DNA of 64,000 bases from Rhizophagus sp. LPA8_4_AMF (lineage: Eukaryota > Glomeromycota > Glomeromycetes > Glomerales > Glomeraceae), in assembly GCA_021464525.1 (NCBI GenBank), contig JADRCO010000016.1, positions 1-64,000 of the forward strand, given 5' to 3'. Position 1 is the first letter of the stretch, and each line of letters opens with the position of its first letter. The notes beneath the pieces were generated by a model. It ran no database searches, had not been told where the DNA came from, and saw nothing but the letters and a program-made list of their open reading frames with translations. A program made the position numbers and the translations under genes. Below are positions 23,420 to 34,765 of this stretch, piece after piece.

Positions 23420-25120
23420 CACAACTATCTGCCATAAATCCAAAGGGAGCCAACAAATGGCTGGTAGCGAGAGCAGGTTAGTCCCAGATAAGCTTTTTAA
23501 GCGTCCTTTTCAAAGCTTTAATTTCTATATACAAAGCCTGTTTACTATATTTAGATTCTGAACAGGTAGACTTGTGAGCCTAGGAAGTTTTAGATTTCTT
23601 TTCATTATCCTTCAGACTGTTAATCAACTTCTTATACGAAGTTCTTGCTATAACAGGAATTGCATTTGATCTAGAAGCTATATTCTTCAGATTCTTCTTC
23701 AGTTGATTAGTATTCGGTGAGAAATGGTTAGTAATTGGTTTTCTCTTGCTAGCAAGCAACGTTGAAGCAGCATGACGAGCTTATTTTAGTTTCTAATCCA
23801 ACCATTTGATTTTCTTTTCAATGATAGAGCTTAAACTGTTCCAAGATTTGAGAAAAGCAATCAATTTGGTGGTGCTATCTGGAAGTTTCACTAGCTTGTA
23901 AGATTTGATATTGGTTTCCCTAAGGAAAAGGTGGATATTGCCGTTAACTCATAATGAATCATAAGTTATTGATGCTGGAATATCATAAATGACTACTTGA
24001 AAGAGTTCTCTCCTTTTCATTCTTTCAGATTCCACGAGGCAGAAAATCAGTATACATAATAGTTTTCTAATAGCGCAATCTAAGTGTTGCTGTCAAATAC
24101 TTGTCGTGTAGTATCAAACATTTCAGTCTTGACTCGTACTGTAGAGTATTTCTTCTGCATCTTATGGCTTACTGAGATAGTTTTCCCCAAACAGCCAATT
24201 GTTGGAGAAGATACTGGGTAGTCCAAGCGGTTGAAACATCGTAAACAATGATATTGCAAACATTTGCAATAGCAGGACCTACAGATTTGTGTCCAGTAAT
24301 TACATAATTGGCATCCTATTTGCCAGTCTTAAGGACTTTAATACCTTTAGTTAAAGTTGACCCTTTAGAACCAGTGAGTTTGGTCTCACTAATATTAGAA
24401 ACTGGTTTTAATTGATTAGTAGAAATGATCTTATTACGTGATGTAGTGGAGGAAGACGCATTTGATTTGTCCAGTAATACAGTATAATTTTGTTCAGTTG
24501 CAGCTGCAGCTTGCGCCTTAGCTTTTCTCCTCTCATGTTTCCTTTTTAACTTAGACATCACAGGAATAAACAATTCTTCATTAGTAATAGGTGTCATGTT
24601 AATAGTTGATTGGTGCTTGTCGCTGTCTGCAGTTACCATACTGAGGTCAGCGTCAGGGGTAGATGTAGTTGGATTTCCAAATTTGGGATTATCATCACTA
24701 ATCAGGGTGATCCTGATCACATTTGTCCATCTGACGTTGTCCAGATTGCCAGTATATGCAAACAGGAGGACCTTCATAATGGTATTATAGATGATGGATT
24801 TTACAATAGCATTATCAAGTCTGATAGGGTCTGCAGTTCGTTTGTAGTCTTCAAAGGAAGTTCCATATTCCATCTTTAATAATTTTTTCAACTGTTGGGT
24901 GTAAAAGGGTTTATCTTTTATGGTTAAAGGGGAAAAAGTAGATGCTTTTGTTTATCTATGAAAATGGCTTCAACGATAAGGTGGGCTGCAGCTAAAAGTT
25001 CTTGTCGCTCTTTTTCATCAAAGCCTTCCAGCAGTTTAAGCCCACAGGTATACAAAGGATAACTCAAACACTCTTGTATTGTTGGTTTCAACGAACTACC
25101 AGATATATTCAATAAAGGGT
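23420..25120 (-). mobile_element. Broken ORF1-like protein of a Rhizophagus repeat (probably LINE)
   Basis: Read leftward: ISGSSLKPTIQECLSYPLYT, a helix AAAHLIVEAIFIDKQK, YGTSFEDYKRTADPIRLDNA, YNTIMKVLLFAYTGN, NVRWTNVIRITLISDDNP, a basic Lys/Arg/Ala stretch (KLKRKHERRKAKAQAAAA), then IANVCNIIVYDVSTAWTTQY, LAVWGKTISVSHKMQKKYST, VRVKTEMFDTTRQVF, and weaker downstream traces of a second such domain. The IIVYDV...WGKTISV...KYSTVRVK pattern looks like an RRM-type nucleic-acid-binding fold and resembles ORF1 proteins I recall from Rhizophagus LINEs. It is broken in several places. No reverse transcriptase is seen next to it, so this is a fossil fragment. The family assignment is from memory and uncertain. 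Confidence 0.5.
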
Positions 25121-26265
25121 TGGCGAAAAAATAAGAAATTTTTTCTGTGCGAAATTATGGTCCAGAAGATCATTGGAAAGAGTTTTTTCCAAATGTAATT
25201 TTGTTCTTTTTATATATTCATTTTATAATATTAATTAAGGATCTAATATAAGATCTATACTTTAAATATATAAAAAATATGATTATTGAATTGTAAAATA
25301 AATTAAATATTTATAACAGATTATATTAAAATTGCCTGCCAAAATTAAGGAATTTTATTATATTAAAATTGGCAAAATTATTACAATATATTGATTGACA
25401 TTAGCTTTCTATTTGATTAAAATAGCAAAATAATTATCAAAATTATTAAAATTAAAAATTGCATCTATTGATGAGATATAACTTATTAAAATCATTTATC
25501 TCTTATACATAAAGTAATAGAGTCTAGCTGACCAAATGATTCCTTTATTTTATACATAAAAATAATATTGCATCTTTTTTTAAATTCCAAAAAAATTACT
25601 TTTTTTATTTTTATCTTTATATTTTTATTTATGTATTACATCTAATTGATTTAAGTGGGAAACTACAGTATTCAAATATTATATATTTGATTACAAATTT
25701 ATAAAAAAAAAATTTAATAATTTTTAATTAAATTTAGTATTATGATTTTAGTTAAGCATGTATAGAAGAATTAAAATGAATATTTTGACATACAGTATTA
25801 TTTAAATTGGAATAATCAATAATGTTACAGTTTGAAGGACTATATGATTCTACGCTTTTTATCCGGATGTCGGCACGTGACGTCCATTGCCTAGTACAAA
25901 TCTAATATATTTGCCAATACTTCAAAAACTCCCAATTTTTCTAATATGATGAAATTATTATAGACATTATAGAAAAAGTCAATGAAAAAATACTGACTTC
26001 ATCAAATTATTACGTATTTTAATTCTTGAAATTTTGTCCTTTCCTAGTTTCAATATCTAATGGTCGTAAAGAACAAGCTTAATTTATTTGTTTGTTCATA
26101 GGAAAAATATGTCTGGTGATATCAAAACAGATGACCTGAGAAAAAAGCAAAAAGCAAAGAAAAAATATTTACATCGTATAGTATAATCATGTAAGAGGAG
26201 GGGAGTGAATTTAATAAAACAATAAAAATTTCATTAATATATTAATTTTTGTCAAGTGAATTTTT
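25121..26265. other. AT-rich intergenic stretch
   Basis: No accepted gene. A 25-codon frame starting ATG at 26109 (MSGDIKTDDLRKKQKAKKKY) is too short and low-complexity to call. The end of this stretch, up to 26265, is the TOM22 3' flank. Confidence 0.5.
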
Positions 26266-26852
26266 TTAAAATCCTGGTGGAATTAAAGCTCCTCGGGATT
26301 GATGTTGTCCTGATGGCATAGGTTGTTGTCCAGGCTGCCCAGGTTGTCCATACGGGTTACCTCCTTGGCCCATCTGTGAGTTTAGATTCTAATTAGAATT
26401 GATTTTAAAAAATCACCAATAATATAAAATTACCAATTGTTCATTTTCCATCTGACTATAAGCTTGATCAAACGCATGCTCTCTCTCGATTTCATAAGCC
26501 AATGGCATAAATATGAGTAAAGCTGAAGTGGTCAATATCCAAGCTCCATTTCCTATAAGCCGAGCGCTTCTCACGCCGAAGCTCATAATAGTTGATATTT
26601 TATTTGATATAGACTCACGAGTATCCTCTGGTATAATATCACGTAATGCAAGTATTCTCTCTAAAATTGATTCCTCGAGATCTTCAGAATCTGAATCATC
26701 AGTTGAATAATTTGAGTCGTTGTCGGAAGGTTCTCCGTCAGAGAAGTCTTCTTGACCTTCTATTACCTAATTTGCAAAGGAGCAGTACTTAATTAAAGAA
26801 TTTATGTTTTAATACCATGAATTCTGATTTATACCTCTTCAAGTTTGACCAT
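26266..26852 (-). CDS. TOM22: TOM22, mitochondrial import receptor subunit
   Basis: Three exons (26852-26835, 26766-26434, 26388-26266) join to 474 nt, 157 codons plus stop, in frame. The protein begins MVKLEEVIEG, followed by an acidic cytosolic domain (EDFSDGEPSDNDSNYSTDDS, SEDLEESILERILALRD). The conserved transit into the membrane follows: SISNKISTIMSFGVRSARLI, then the single transmembrane helix GAWILTTSALLIFMPLAYEI ending in EREH. The intermembrane-space tail, after LN, is Gly/Pro/Gln-rich (QMGQGGNPYGQPGQPGQQ) and ends PPGF. Tom22 is the central receptor and organiser of the TOM complex in the outer mitochondrial membrane; its acidic domain binds presequences. Size and topology match fungal Tom22. 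The start is 156 bp from the first proposed codon of the MCMDC2-like gene. Confidence 0.93.
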
Positions 26853-27008
26853 TATGAGGAATATCAAACTATTCAGACAAAAAATATAAAAAATGAAGAG
26901 TTTATACAATGCGTAAGATTTCGTACAGGTTCATATTATTCTGCTGATATTCACCTGATATACTCTGATGTGCGTGCTGATCGATCATATTCTTCATATT
27001 CTGGTACA
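26853..27008. promoter_or_regulatory. Short head-to-head promoter, TOM22 / MCMDC2-like
   Basis: Only 156 bp separate the TOM22 ATG from the proposed MCMDC2-like ATG on the opposite strand. The region is open in the MCMDC2 direction (from 26817), so the latter start could lie further upstream. No specific factor sites are claimed. Confidence 0.4.
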
Positions 27009-27780
27009 ATGACGCGTCCAACTTTACCTTTTACCGATATAATGCATTCTAATAATATCCAAAGTATAGTTTCTTTAAAGGAGAGGTTTATGTCTAAAAA
27101 GTCTAGAATTAGAAATTCTGGAAGTGCGCCATGTTTTGTAAGGCGATATAAATTAGTTGATTATATTTCTTCGTTATTTTTCACGATAAACTAATGAGCA
27201 AATGTGTTCAAATATAAGAAGCAAGAAAAAATTCAGGCGGAAAATAGTTCGCTGACAAATGCTATTATACCCACTGAATCTACAAGAATTTCTGGTGTCA
27301 CATTCCCGCCGACCCCAACTTCGTTAAAATCGTGTAATAATTTATTACAATTTACATCTGGTGATATGACTCCAAACTCAATATCAGATGATACGATATC
27401 AGATACCTTTATGGAACGTAATAAATTAATCAAAAATTCTCCTTTGCAAGCATTTTCCACGCGTCGATTAAATGCATTACTAGATACAACAGAAACACCA
27501 TTAACTAATTCGATCCCAGATCAAGAAGCTAATGTAATACAGATCGAAGCAGATAAGATTGACGAAGAAATCACACCGGCAGCGTATCCTACTAGCTCGA
27601 GACAAGAGGATGAAAAGAATGAAAGATCAAAAGAATTTAGAGAACAGTATTCTTTACAAAAATCGATCACTAATAATGTTAACAAAAGAAAACGAAGCAA
27701 CAATCATGATAATGTAACATTCATGTTTTATATAACCCTGAAATATTTGTCAAATGATTAGTTAATGAAAAAATGTTTAT
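27009..27780 (+). other. Unrecognised N-terminal segment of the MCMDC2-like gene
   Basis: Two exons encode a Ser/Thr/Asn-rich, probably disordered segment with short motifs such as MTRPTLPFTDI, VTFPPTPTSLKS, SPLQAFSTRRLNALL and TTETPLTN (many S/TP sites), and a basic patch NKRKRSNN. It is joined in frame to the MCMDC2 core through a phase-1 intron. It could alternatively be part of a separate short gene ending at an in-frame stop near 27907. I favour the fused model because the spliced frame reproduces the start of the MCMDC2 core. Confidence 0.5.
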
Positions 27781-30700
27781 AGGTGAATGAAATATCCAAA
27801 ACCTCCAAAATCCATCCTGTTGATAAACATTTATTGGCTGAACCAGAGTATATGGATAAATTAAAACCAATTATACTTTGTACGTTGAATCAGATTAATG
27901 AAATATAGCGATATCGCGTAACATTAGTTAATAGATTTCGATTGTCATAGATTTGAGAAGATATCATATGAAAGCTATTCATGAGGCCAAAGCACGTTCC
28001 CAAACTATCAAGTCTCAAGTATAAAATTTTTATTATATCTTGTTTTAATCAGAAATACAATTAACAGATTTTATTCATATCCAGTTGAAATCAAATATTA
28101 ATCGATACGACATTGTCCTAGAGATTGATCCAGTAATTTTATTGGAATTGGATCGTATGAGCATTATAATATTAGTTTCTTTATTTTTAATAATAAATTA
28201 TTTTTGTAACTTTCTATTCTTTAGCAATCCTTGGATATCGCCTTCTTAATAATTTTATCGTTACACACCTAGACGAGGACTTGACTGAGGCTTGTCTTTT
28301 TATTTTACAGTCGACATTTGGACATGATGAAATTCTTATGGCCGAGCAAGTTCGAAGTAAAGTTCGATTAGAATATCTCCCAGAATTACCAGAGTAATTG
28401 CATCTTTTATAACATTGGCTTTGCTTAGCTATTGTTTATAAATTTACTTAATTTTCCAATTATTTTTTTTTCTCTTTATAAGATATCGAATGGATAAATA
28501 TTTGATGGCATTTCATAAAACGCGTCACAGTAAGGATTCATTATTTGCTATAATGAGAGGGATTGTAGAGTGTGTATGGATGCCGACTTTCGTGACGTAA
28601 GTGCAAAAGACACGTAATATATATCATATCTTTAGGATTAGTTAATCATTATTTCGTGTTAAATTGTTTCAGCTTCAGTCGTACTTTTATTTGTGATAAT
28701 CCTGAATGTCGCAATAAGAGTTACCTTCACGTAATTCCTAGTGCTCGAACAAATCGCGTAATTAAGCGTACAGAGGACAAGGAATATTTAAATACAAGTA
28801 CCAGGTATTATTATTAAGCGATATTGAATAATTGTTTTTTTTTTATTTAACAAAACTCTTTGAATTTGATAGTGCGACCTTACACAATATTGATTTATAT
28901 TGTAGCTATTGTGAACAAGAGATGAAAGAAATGGTGGTTGATAGGGTTTATACAAGTGTGTAAATTGTGGTGATTGGATTTGCTTTATTTTCAAAACATT
29001 TTTTAAATTATTAATTTCAACTTAGTTCGTCAACGTATTCGTTTGTCGTGTGTGGATGAAGATGAAAATGATGGTTCATTCACTAATACATTACATGCAT
29101 TTGTTGAGGGTGAGACAAGTTGAAGTATCGTAAATAATAAATATTTAGTCTTAATAATAATTTTATTAATTCAATCAGATGAGTTGACGAGCAAGGTTGA
29201 AATTGGTCAAATTATTGAAGTTATTGGACTTGTAGGAAGACATTTTCCTACAATGGATGGTAAAGCGTGATTCCAATTTTTTTTTTCACCAGTTCTTTAA
29301 AATATCTTTTGAAATATATGTTTTTTCCTGACATTTGTTCATTTGAAAAGATGGAAAATATTGCGCTAAATCCTGGTATGATAACGGTTTACACATTGAG
29401 GTAAAAAATTTCCTGATCTTTTATTTTTCTTAAACATAAGCTAACTGTAATTTATTCTAATAGGTTAATAATATTAAACGAGTAATTTTGGTAACTTTTT
29501 TATTTATAAAAAAAAAAAATTTTATTCGATCGAATATTGGTTTATTCAATTTTAAGCGTTCGTATTATAGAACGAAGAAAGAAATGCAGAGAGGTTTTCG
29601 CTTATTGAAGAACATCGTTCATATATTTTGCCAGATGTTATAGTTAATCTTCAAAAGGGTAAGATATTAATAGGATTGCAACGAAGTTAAAATATATATT
29701 AATTATACTTTTCTAATATTAGCAAATTTATCAGCGTGGGCGTTCACTCAACGACTTGTAGACATTTTTTGCGGTAGATTATATTGTATTTATTTAAACA
29801 GAAAGCGTACTAGCTGAACCAACTGACGAATTATTTTTTTTAGATGACATTTCTCCTCGGCCTACCTGTAGAAAAATCAAGTTATTTATGCTACTAAGGT
29901 TGAGAATACGTAAAATTACATTATATCCGATTCTTGCAAATTTTAATTAAGGTTATAGTCTAGTCGCGCTTTCTGAACAACAGTCAAAGAAACAAGGAAT
30001 TTCACCCAGTGTTCATCTCATGATTTTGAGTGATGGACATAATCCTATCGTACCACGAATGATTAGACGAGTATCAGAATTAAAAAGGTCCCTAAATAAA
30101 ACGCTTAGAATATGAGTATTTCTTTGCATATTTTTAAATATTTTTTTTAGACATGAGGAATGGACTCATGGTTTAGATAAAAAGAAACAACCTCTTTTTG
30201 TCATACAAGATGGTCAAAATATAGGAAAAGAATCTTTCCTTGAATGTATGATAATATATATTTCGTATGTTTTCTTTTTAACTTATTATTATTATAAATA
30301 ACCTTATTTTCTCTTAGCTACAATCCTTGCAAGATCAAGAGATGGTACGCTTTTGGTTAATTTGGACACTTTGAGTAAAAAAGATGTCGAGTCATTAAGA
30401 CTAGGTTGTAAAAAATTTAATCTAGGTGGCTTGATTATTATTCTTCCTTTATCTTATTATGTCTTTTTGTGATTATAACTTAGTTATGAATAAAAGCTCA
30501 GAGTTATCGTTGCAAAACCGTCATCATCGAATTGGAATCAATTTGAATACTTGTTGCTGGGGATGGTCTGTCTCGAAATCTTCCAGCAAAAGAATGAATA
30601 GTAACAGAAGGGGATCTTCAGATGACGAAGGAATTGATGTAAGTTAGAAATTAGGATTTTTTTTATATTTATTACTAACATAAACAATTTTACTTAGAGA

Positions 30701-31990
30701 ACATGTAACGATACTCTTAAACCAATAATTGAGTAAGTGAGAGATATACTGTAATAATGACTATATTTTCAGAATCTTTTTTAAAGCCTGTTTTGATACG
30801 TTACAGCACATTTGACCTTGTTATTCATCTCAATGAATCAATTGATTCAGAAACAAGTGAACTTCTTGTGGATCATTTGCTTGAACAAGCCACTGTAAGT
30901 TTGAAAGAAAAGAACCATAAAGAAAAGTTGTCTACACTGGCATTTGATGAGTTCAAGCAGGTTTGTATGGGAAAACATGATATAACAAAACTCAAACAAA
31001 TGACGCGGTATTGAGTGTTTTCTTTACTTTCCTTATATAGTTCATTGCAGTGGCTAGCAACTCTGAAGTCAAGTAAGTAATATCTTAATATATCAAATGA
31101 ATTTCGGTTTAATTAATGTTTCGTATTAAATTAGATTATCAACGGAATGTAAAGATATCTTACGTAAATATTTCCTAACATGTCGTAAACTCAAAGGAGC
31201 AAGTCAAGGATTCGCATCTTCAACTGCTTTACTTGAGGTAATTATTGATGAATTAATTTTAGTAGTAAAGTCATGAATTTGAAGATAACCATCGATTTTA
31301 TTTATAAATAGTCCTTATTACGAATAGCGAGCTGTCACGCCAAGGTATATACAGTTCATCTATACATATATAATAATATCTATAACTCAGCTAAATGTAT
31401 TTCTAATCTACGAAAACGGTATTCAAAAAGTTGTGCCTTCGTAGTGTTGGAAGCGTAGATGATGCATTAGTTAGTATATTAGCGATTGAGGAAACTTTAG
31501 TGGCAAAATACGGATCATCGGCTTCCGTACTTGGATTTGTCCCATTACCAGATGATCAAGAGAATATACATAAATTATATGCAAGTGACATTGAGCCTAT
31601 GTTCCCTGATAATGAATCTAATTCTACTGATCATAGTAGCATGGATCAATCCCATCAAACGAATATTAATGTGGTATGTATAATTTAGACGTCAAAGATA
31701 TCGTAGATACCATAATTGGACTATTGAAGGATTATAATAACTGTGTATTATTCATTTAATTTTATTCAATTAAGTTGGATGAACCCAATAATTTAGGTCT
31801 CGAAGAGAGAATGTTTTGTACATTAGTACAAAATATATCGAAAACAGACGATGATGAAATGGCAAAAATGTATCAACATTTAACACGCATTTTACATTCA
31901 TTTGGTGACGGATGTGGAAATAACTATAGGGAATCAGATGGCACTGGTGAAATAGCATGGGACCAATTAGAATTGAAATTAGATGAATAA
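27009..31990 (+). CDS. MCMDC2: MCMDC2-like (MCM domain-containing protein 2)
   Basis: Many short exons. The core begins YMDKLKPIILYLRRYHMKAI, made by an intron of about 73 bp with a GTACGT donor near 27878. NINRYDIVLEIDPVILLELD then aligns with human MCMDC2 FSILINPSDVVELD. Next come RLEYLPELPEY and an MCM-type zinc-binding segment, FSRTFICDNPECRNKSYLHV with YCEQEM (four Cys). The OB-fold stretch reads VEIGQIIEVIGLVGRHFP. The ATPase-like part (about 29740-30650) lacks a GxxGxGK P-loop, as in human MCMDC2. The C-terminal lid is close to the human: YFLTCRKLKGAS, SCHAKLCLRSVGSVDDALVS, ETLVAKYG. It ends LELKLDE. MCMDC2 acts in meiotic recombination (mouse) and its fly relatives mei-217/218 in crossover formation. 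The first 290 or so residues before this core are unfamiliar. Confidence 0.8.
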
Positions 31991-32173
31991 CTTGGCTATT
32001 ATTGATTTAATCTAATATAGTTATCTAATAAATATATCCTATTAGTTTAAGATTGTTGGTTTTAATGTTTATTAAGAAATGAAAAAATACTTTCTACATT
32101 ACTTTGCTCGCAAAAATAAGTCACGTGAGCATATAAAGAACTGATATCAAAAAAGATACTTACAATTTTCGTT

Positions 32174-33087
32174 ATGTCCTCAAAAGAACTAGGTAAAATA
32201 CTTATAAATTATTTTCTATAAAATGTAACGCGGCTCAGTTTTCTACAGTTTTTGTCACAGGAAATAAAAAGAAACTCGAAGAAGTTCGAGCTATTCTAGG
32301 CCCGAGTATTAATCTAGTAAATTATAAACTTGACTGTATGTATAATGTAATAATACTTGAAAAAAAAATCCCCTTAATTGACGCGAAATTATCATTTACT
32401 ATGTAATAGTAACGGAAATTCAAGGAACAGCGCAAGAAATCTCAGCTGACAAGTGTCGTAAAGCTTCAGTTGAAGTACGTTATATATCTGTTATAAATTA
32501 GTTTCTTGTATTTATACTAACGTTTCTTGTGCATAGTTGAATGGACCTGTAATAACAGAAGATACGTGCCTTTGTTTCAATGCATTGGAAGGTTTACCTG
32601 GTCCATACATGTATGTCTTTGTTACAATAGTTTCGTTTATAATTTTAGTATTTTTTCTTTTTATAATAATTCTATTTTATTTTATTAAAATAGAAAATGG
32701 TTTTTAGATAAATTGGGACACGACGGATTATATAAAATACTGGCAGGATTTGAAGATAAATCTGCATATGCTTTATGTACATTTGCTTATTCTTCGGGAC
32801 CCAATGCTGAACCGATATTATTCGAGGGTCGTACTGACGTGAGTTTTAAAATATTTTCAGTTATTAGATTATGTAATTTGTAAAATATGAAGTAATATTC
32901 ATTTTACTTATAGGGTAAAATTGTACCAGCGCGTGGACCTAAAAATTTCGGATGGGATCCCATTTTTCAACCTGACGGATTTGATCAAACGTATGATGAA
33001 ATGCCAAAGAGTATCAAAAATACAATATCTCATAGGTATAAAGCGTTAAAAAAATTAAAAGAATTTCTTGCTTTTCAAAATACTTGA
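32174..33087 (+). CDS. ITPA: ITPA/HAM1, inosine triphosphate pyrophosphatase
   Basis: Six exons (32174-32192, 32249-32335, 32410-32474, 32537-32610, 32694-32838, 32914-33087) add to 564 nt, 187 codons plus stop. The protein starts [20 protein letters not shown], carrying the family's nucleotide-binding TGNxxKLxEV motif. It continues [62 protein letters not shown], and [20 protein letters not shown] ending [17 protein letters not shown], then the C-terminal [10 protein letters not shown]. All substrate-binding segments of eukaryotic ITPase are present. The enzyme hydrolyses ITP, dITP and XTP to monophosphates and so cleans the nucleotide pool in the cytosol. It is tail to tail with the NTF2-like gene, 48 bp apart. 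Length matches the family (about 190). Confidence 0.95.
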
Positions 33088-33135
33088 CTTGAAAATAAAC
33101 TATATAATGATTAATAACAATGGTTCTAATGTAAT

Positions 33136-33709
33136 TCAAACATCATAGCCAATATAACTAATATTTTTTGCAAGCTGATATATAAAAAGCCCCACAGACT
33201 TTCTTCCAAAATAAGAATAAACCCATCCCACGCATGGCAAAGTTTCCACTAAATCCTTTATACTCCAAATATCTTCATGTCTAACAATCTTATTTTGTCC
33301 ATTAAATTCCCATTTCGTGATTGTTCTTAATTCAATTTCTTGACGAAATAATATTGGTTTCAAAGGTAGACGATATTTAATGAGGGCATCAACACTAACG
33401 ATGTGGTGATTTTCAGCAACTATTGAATCGGTTATCGAATATATTTCTGCAGTAACGGAGATGAATATAGTGGCCGTGAAAAGAAATTGGCGGATTATTT
33501 CGTCCTGGCCTTTTACAAAAATGATTGGTTCCTCTAAAACTACAAAAAAAACCTTGAGAAAACGCGAGAAAATTATCAGTCAACAAATTTATTAACTCAC
33601 TAGCATTAGTGTCGTAATATGTTCTAATTATATTCTGTTGTTCATCTTTTCTCTTTGAATACAATATCGCGTGAACTTCTCTTGCTATATCTTTTAAGTC
33701 TTCACTCAT
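33136..33709 (-). CDS. NTF2-like (SnoaL-type fold) protein of unknown function
   Basis: Two exons (33709-33601 and 33539-33136) give 513 nt, 170 codons plus stop. Spliced sequence: MSEDLKDIAREVHAILYS, then IIRTYYDTNAILEEPIIFVK and GQDEIIRQFLF. The pattern of a long first helix, then Y-Y-x-x-x-A-x-(F/L)-E-x-P and a G-x-x-x-I motif, is typical of the NTF2/SnoaL fold. The C-terminus has ITKWEFNGQNKIVRHEDIWS, DLVETLPCVGWVYSYFGRKS and a hydrophobic end, as in fungal proteins of this type that I recall without known function. The intron has a GTGAGT donor, CTGAT branch-like word and an eight-T tract before GTAG. Without splicing, this run looks like a frameshift, but it is not one. Confidence 0.72.
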
Positions 33710-34267
33710 ATTTATCCAAATTATAACTTGAGCCCTAAATTTAAATTTATCGAAGATTGATAATTAATCTCATTTAAACCTTTGATTTTGTCATATGATG
33801 ATAAAAATTCTTAGATGTCACAGCCTACGTGATATGTATTAAGTTAAATCCAATCTCGCAATTGTGGAAAAGAGCAATCAATTTCTGCTAGATTGTGATA
33901 GACATATAAAGGGCATATTTGTTATTACTGGGACAGCTTGAAAGCAAATTTTAAATTTAAATTGGGCAGAAAATTAAAAGAGTTTTATTCTGATAAGCTG
34001 CGCCACAAAATTTGAAATTCCGGATAACAATCTGGTAAAATCAAGATTTTACTTATTTTATCCAGCTTTTATCTTCGATCCGGTTTATCGAGATTGTTTG
34101 TACGGTAATAACGGTATTAATGTAGCCCGCCAGCCGTTCCAGTGTAACAAACACTTTATTAAGGTCACGAATTCACGATGGAATCATGCGAAGTGCTGTC
34201 TATTATCTAACCGTCACCGATCACGTGAGCGCGAGGAACATTATTTTTGCGAGTGGTCTTATATTGG

Positions 34268-34399
34268 CATTTAACAAATTTGCATACACTTTTAAATGTA
34301 ACACAATTGTAAATCTATCACGTGTTAGTGCATATAGAATAGGATCGACATTTATTTATACAGGTTCACGTGATAAAGTGTATGCAAATTGTTTAAATG
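34268..34399. repeat. 132-bp inverted-repeat (MITE-like) element
   Basis: Left arm CATTTAACAAATTTGCATAC plus ACTTT (34268-34292); the right arm (34375-34399) is its reverse complement at about 23 of 25 positions. Inside are TCACGTG near 34318 and CACGTGA near 34367, forming a further inverted pair. No coding function. The short open frame that spans it is a by-product. Confidence 0.65.
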
Positions 34400-34765
34400 C
34401 CTATTTGTCACCACCTGAAACTGTTTGAATGCCAAAAATGTCATGAAAAGTGGCGCATTGGTCAATTAATGTGGCTTCAATGTGGCAGTTATGGCACGGG
34501 GCACGGGCCATCTGCCAACCTGTCAAAATTAAAGGATTATGTGATGAATACAAAATGTCACGTTGAAGTTCATTTCTTTCACCTTTGTGATTATATTTAC
34601 TATGTTCAGTTTTACTTGTTCCTACTTTTGCTCTTTATTGTTGGGGGCAAATACTTGGAAGAAAAAGATTGGTTCTTTATTTTTAATCCAATTCAAAACT
34701 TACTCCAAATTGTAAATTTGATCGAGGATTATCCAGAATATGATTTTTGTTTATTCGAAATGTGA
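34397..34765 (+). CDS. Doubtful open frame, Cys/Trp-containing
   Basis: A 122-codon frame with an N-terminal FECQKCHEKWRIGQLMWLQC, then NLSKLKDYVMNTKCHVEV, a hydrophobic stretch FYLFLLLLFIVGG and a C-terminal LEEKDWFFIFNPIQNLL. It has a CxxC pair but no motif that I can place. It overlaps the end of an inverted repeat. It may be a piece of a decayed gene or chance; no neighbouring exons could be connected. Confidence 0.2.
   Translation: MPICHHLKLFECQKCHEKWRIGQLMWLQCGSYGTGHGPSANLSKLKDYVMNTKCHVEVHFFHLCDYIYYVQFYLFLLLLFIVGGKYLEEKDWFFIFNPIQNLLQIVNLIEDYPEYDFCLFEM

Noticed and set aside
24596-24879. Plus-strand frames over the ORF1-like fossil
   Set aside because: Shadows of the minus-strand reading frame, which has the coherent RRM-like pattern.
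27880-27907. Stop codon ending a separate gene before MCMDC2
   Set aside because: A GTACGT donor just upstream and an ATAG acceptor give a phase-correct join reproducing the MCMDC2 N-terminal motif, so I prefer one gene; the alternative is kept as a stated uncertainty.
33530-33610. Apparent frameshift in an eight-T run of the NTF2-like gene
   Set aside because: Explained by a 61-bp intron with a GTGAGT donor and GTAG acceptor; the spliced length is divisible by three.
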